Of a DNA stretch of 64,000 bases, positions 62,405-64,000 are shown in pieces. The stretch spans positions 186,001-250,000 of the forward strand of contig CAKQUE010000001.1 in the NCBI GenBank assembly GCA_934277435.1, written 5' to 3'. Each line of letters opens with the position of its first letter. Position 1 is the first letter of the stretch. This DNA is from an uncultured Alphaproteobacteria bacterium. GTDB lineage: Bacteria; Pseudomonadota; Alphaproteobacteria; RF32; CAG-239. Below the pieces are notes generated by a model. That model had not been told where the DNA came from. It did not search any database and worked only from the letters and a program-made list of their open reading frames with translations. A program made the translations under genes and the position numbers.

Positions 62405-63121
62405 ATGATTGTTAGACTATATTATAAAGAAAAACTTGATGAGATAGGACAGATTATTGAGCTTGATGAAAAGCAAAGCCATTATCTGAATAATGTTTTG
62501 CGTTTGGACATCGGTAGTACTTTTTTTGTGTTTGACGGTTTGTCCGGTGAATATGAAGCCGAAATCGTGGGTACGAAAAAAAAGAGCGTGACTGTCAAGC
62601 TGTTGAAAAAAACAAGAGAAATCGGCAAGATGCCGGATATATGGCTGTTGTTTGCTCCATTGAAAAAAGATAAAACAGATATGGTTATTCAAAAGGCGAC
62701 AGAATTGGGCGTAAGCCGTATTATACCAGTACAAACAGCGTATACAAATTCTGAAAAAGTTCGGTTGGAAAGACTGGAAATACAAGCCATAGAAGCGGCT
62801 GAACAGTGTCGCAGAGTGGAGATTCCTCAGATTGCTCAAGTTGTTGCGCTGGATAAAATTTTAGAAAATTGGGATAGCCAAAGAATACTGTTTTTTTTAG
62901 ATGAAAAGGGAAATGGAAAAAATATTGCCGAAGTGATGAAGAATAGTTCTAAAGCGGCAATTATTGTGGGACCAGAAGGCGGTTTTAGCCCTGAAGAGGC
63001 AAAAAAATTACGGATGTATTCTTTTGTTAGGTCAATTTCTTTGGGACAGCGTATTCTACGTGCCGAAACAGCAGCGATTGCTTCGCTTTCGTGCTGGCAG
63101 GCTATAAACGGAGATTGGTGA
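62405..63121 (+). CDS. rsmE: 16S rRNA (uracil(1498)-N3)-methyltransferase
   Basis: A 238-residue SPOUT enzyme that methylates U1498 of 16S rRNA. Marks: HYLNNVLRLDIGS in the N-terminal PUA-like domain, KKDKTDMVIQKATELGVSRIIPV, then IIVGPEGGFSPEEA and the knot SLGQRILRAETAAI. The frame opens at ATG 62351, but the family start is the MIVRLYY at 62405, which I use; neither has a strong ribosome binding site. The next gene starts two bases after its stop. Confidence 0.93.
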   Translation: MIVRLYYKEKLDEIGQIIELDEKQSHYLNNVLRLDIGSTFFVFDGLSGEYEAEIVGTKKKSVTVKLLKKTREIGKMPDIWLLFAPLKKDKTDMVIQKATELGVSRIIPVQTAYTNSEKVRLERLEIQAIEAAEQCRRVEIPQIAQVVALDKILENWDSQRILFFLDEKGNGKNIAEVMKNSSKAAIIVGPEGGFSPEEAKKLRMYSFVRSISLGQRILRAETAAIASLSCWQAINGDW

Positions 63122-63122
63122 A

Positions 63123-63803
63123 ATGAAGTTTTTAATTGCAGATGATCATGAGTTGTTTTTGCAAGGGCTGGAGTTTATTTTACATAAGCAATATCCAGAG
63201 GCAGAAATTTTATTGACTAACAGCTATACGGGAATTTTTGAAATTTTAGAAAAACAAAAAGACTTTGATTTAATTATTACCGATTTGGCTATGCCGGGGG
63301 CAAATTGGCTTGAAGCAATCAGCCACGTACATTCACTTTGTCCTGAAGTGCCTATTATCATCATATCGGCTGTTTTTGATCCGGAAATTTTACAAAAAAC
63401 GTATGATATCGGCGTATCTGGTTATGTTTCTAAGGCATTTCCGAACAACATTATTTTAAGCGCTATTAATTTGGTTATGGCTGGCGGTATGTATATTCCT
63501 CCCGAATTATTGAACCTGAATCTGAAAAACAGAAAATTACCCATACATGATTTAATTGAAGATTTAAACGAATCGCCAAAATCAGTGCGTGAAAATAAAG
63601 TGCTTACGCCAAGACAAACAGAAGTTTTGAAGTGTTTATCTGAGGGGCTTTCTAACAAACAAATTGCTTATCGTTTGGGGTTGAGCGAAGGAACCGTGAA
63701 AATTCATATAACTTTGTTAATGCGGGCGTTAGAGGTAAGTAATAGAATGCAGGCTGTGCGAGAAGCCCGACATCGTGGTTTGCTGCAGGACAGCGATGTT
63801 TAA
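63123..63803 (+). CDS. Two-component response regulator, LuxR/NarL type
   Basis: A 226-residue regulator. The N-terminal receiver (about 1-120) has the acidic pair in IADDHE, the phospho-Asp in IITDLAMPG and Lys in VSKAF. A linker is followed by a C-terminal LuxR helix-turn-helix (about 155-215): LTPRQTEVLKCLSEGLSNKQIAYRLGLSEGTVKIHI. The partner kinase is not adjacent. It follows rsmE immediately, and a partial gene follows after 11 bases. Confidence 0.92.
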   Translation: MKFLIADDHELFLQGLEFILHKQYPEAEILLTNSYTGIFEILEKQKDFDLIITDLAMPGANWLEAISHVHSLCPEVPIIIISAVFDPEILQKTYDIGVSGYVSKAFPNNIILSAINLVMAGGMYIPPELLNLNLKNRKLPIHDLIEDLNESPKSVRENKVLTPRQTEVLKCLSEGLSNKQIAYRLGLSEGTVKIHITLLMRALEVSNRMQAVREARHRGLLQDSDV

Positions 63804-63814
63804 GGAGGACTAAT

Positions 63815-64000
63815 ATGAAAAAATCAAATCCTGTTCCGCCATATATGAAGATTTTATTCAATAAATTGTATAATAACAAGGTGTTGTCGGGGATTTGCGA
63901 TGATGAGCGAATCGTAAAATTGGGCAGTTTTGGCTTAAAGAAAAAAATAATGACAGATTTGCTGCGCGATATTGCAAAAAATGCGCATGTTTTGCAAATT
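63815..64000 (+). CDS. Partial gene, possible SAM-dependent methyltransferase start
   Basis: The first 62 residues of a protein that continues past the window. GGAGG sits five bases before ATG 63815. The start MKKSNPVPPYMKILFNKLYNN and the late LLRDIAKNAHVLQI could begin a class I methyltransferase (the last stretch looks like the strand entering motif I), but too little is visible to be sure. It is likely in the operon with the response regulator. Confidence 0.5.
   Translation, partial: MKKSNPVPPYMKILFNKLYNNKVLSGICDDERIVKLGSFGLKKKIMTDLLRDIAKNAHVLQI

Overview
The window is about 64 kb of AT-rich bacterial chromosome. Its gene set points to an alphaproteobacterium: ELM1/DUF1022, CarD, a Tim44-like protein, MCE/MlaD followed by DUF2155, DUF2066 followed by a PerM-type permease, EptA and MltA. 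The low GC, the many N-methylated prepilin-like ORFs and the small lipoproteins suggest an uncultured, host- or gut-associated lineage. That placement is inference, since no rRNA gene is present.

Layout. 1-3187: end of an ELM1-like gene, small secreted proteins, a CbpA-type J-protein and a DUF1349 protein. 3252-4158: structured leader RNA, prepilin-like gene and terminator. 4177-8672 (minus): pyruvate phosphate dikinase, CarD, TrmL, SecB. 8805-11123: Tim44-like, MltA and Smr proteins. 11120-21792: mostly minus strand, with an HExxH protein, tRNA-Thr, a large MscS channel, a catalytically degenerate ASADH-like protein, a foreign-looking GC-rich gene, EptA, AlaRS and TspO. 21941-25566: RNase J, methionine aminopeptidase, RadC and tRNA-Pro. 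25567-27220: an accessory patch with tRNA fragments, frameshifted genes and a possible toxin-like domain. 27273-37454: PpiC, SecA, a PilS-like membrane protein, SerRS, HD and HAD hydrolases, an unknown membrane protein and an M49-like peptidase. 37467-39274: small envelope proteins around a repeat array. 39352-46292: M50-like proteins, an LdcA/Mur-ligase pair, a TetR regulator, DUF2155 and two MCE proteins. 46449-50467: a Gld-like ABC exporter. 50520-57049: AckA/Pta, DUF2066, PerM, GNAT and a second prepilin-like gene. 57084-64000: the second copy of the leader RNA, LepA, HAD, Cmk, RsmE, a LuxR-type regulator and a truncated gene at the edge.

Functional threads. The envelope dominates: SecA, SecB and PpiC for export and folding; MltA, an LD-carboxypeptidase and a MurC/Mpl ligase for peptidoglycan turnover; MCE proteins for lipid transport; EptA for lipid A modification. 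PPDK, AckA and Pta suggest fermentative, PPi- or acetate-linked energy metabolism.

The most interesting signal is a pair of structured RNAs, at 3252-3442 (+) and 57084-57259 (-). Each lies just upstream of a prepilin-like gene and ends in an intrinsic terminator before the start codon. They share one architecture: a 5' hairpin, a GGG/CCC hairpin whose loop pairs with a strand just before the terminator, and a 7-8 bp long-range stem around internal hairpins. The helices have different sequences but are preserved, as expected for a conserved cis-regulatory or small RNA family that I do not recognise. Second in interest is a repeat array at 38051-38431 whose hairpin stems vary while loops and end motifs are conserved.
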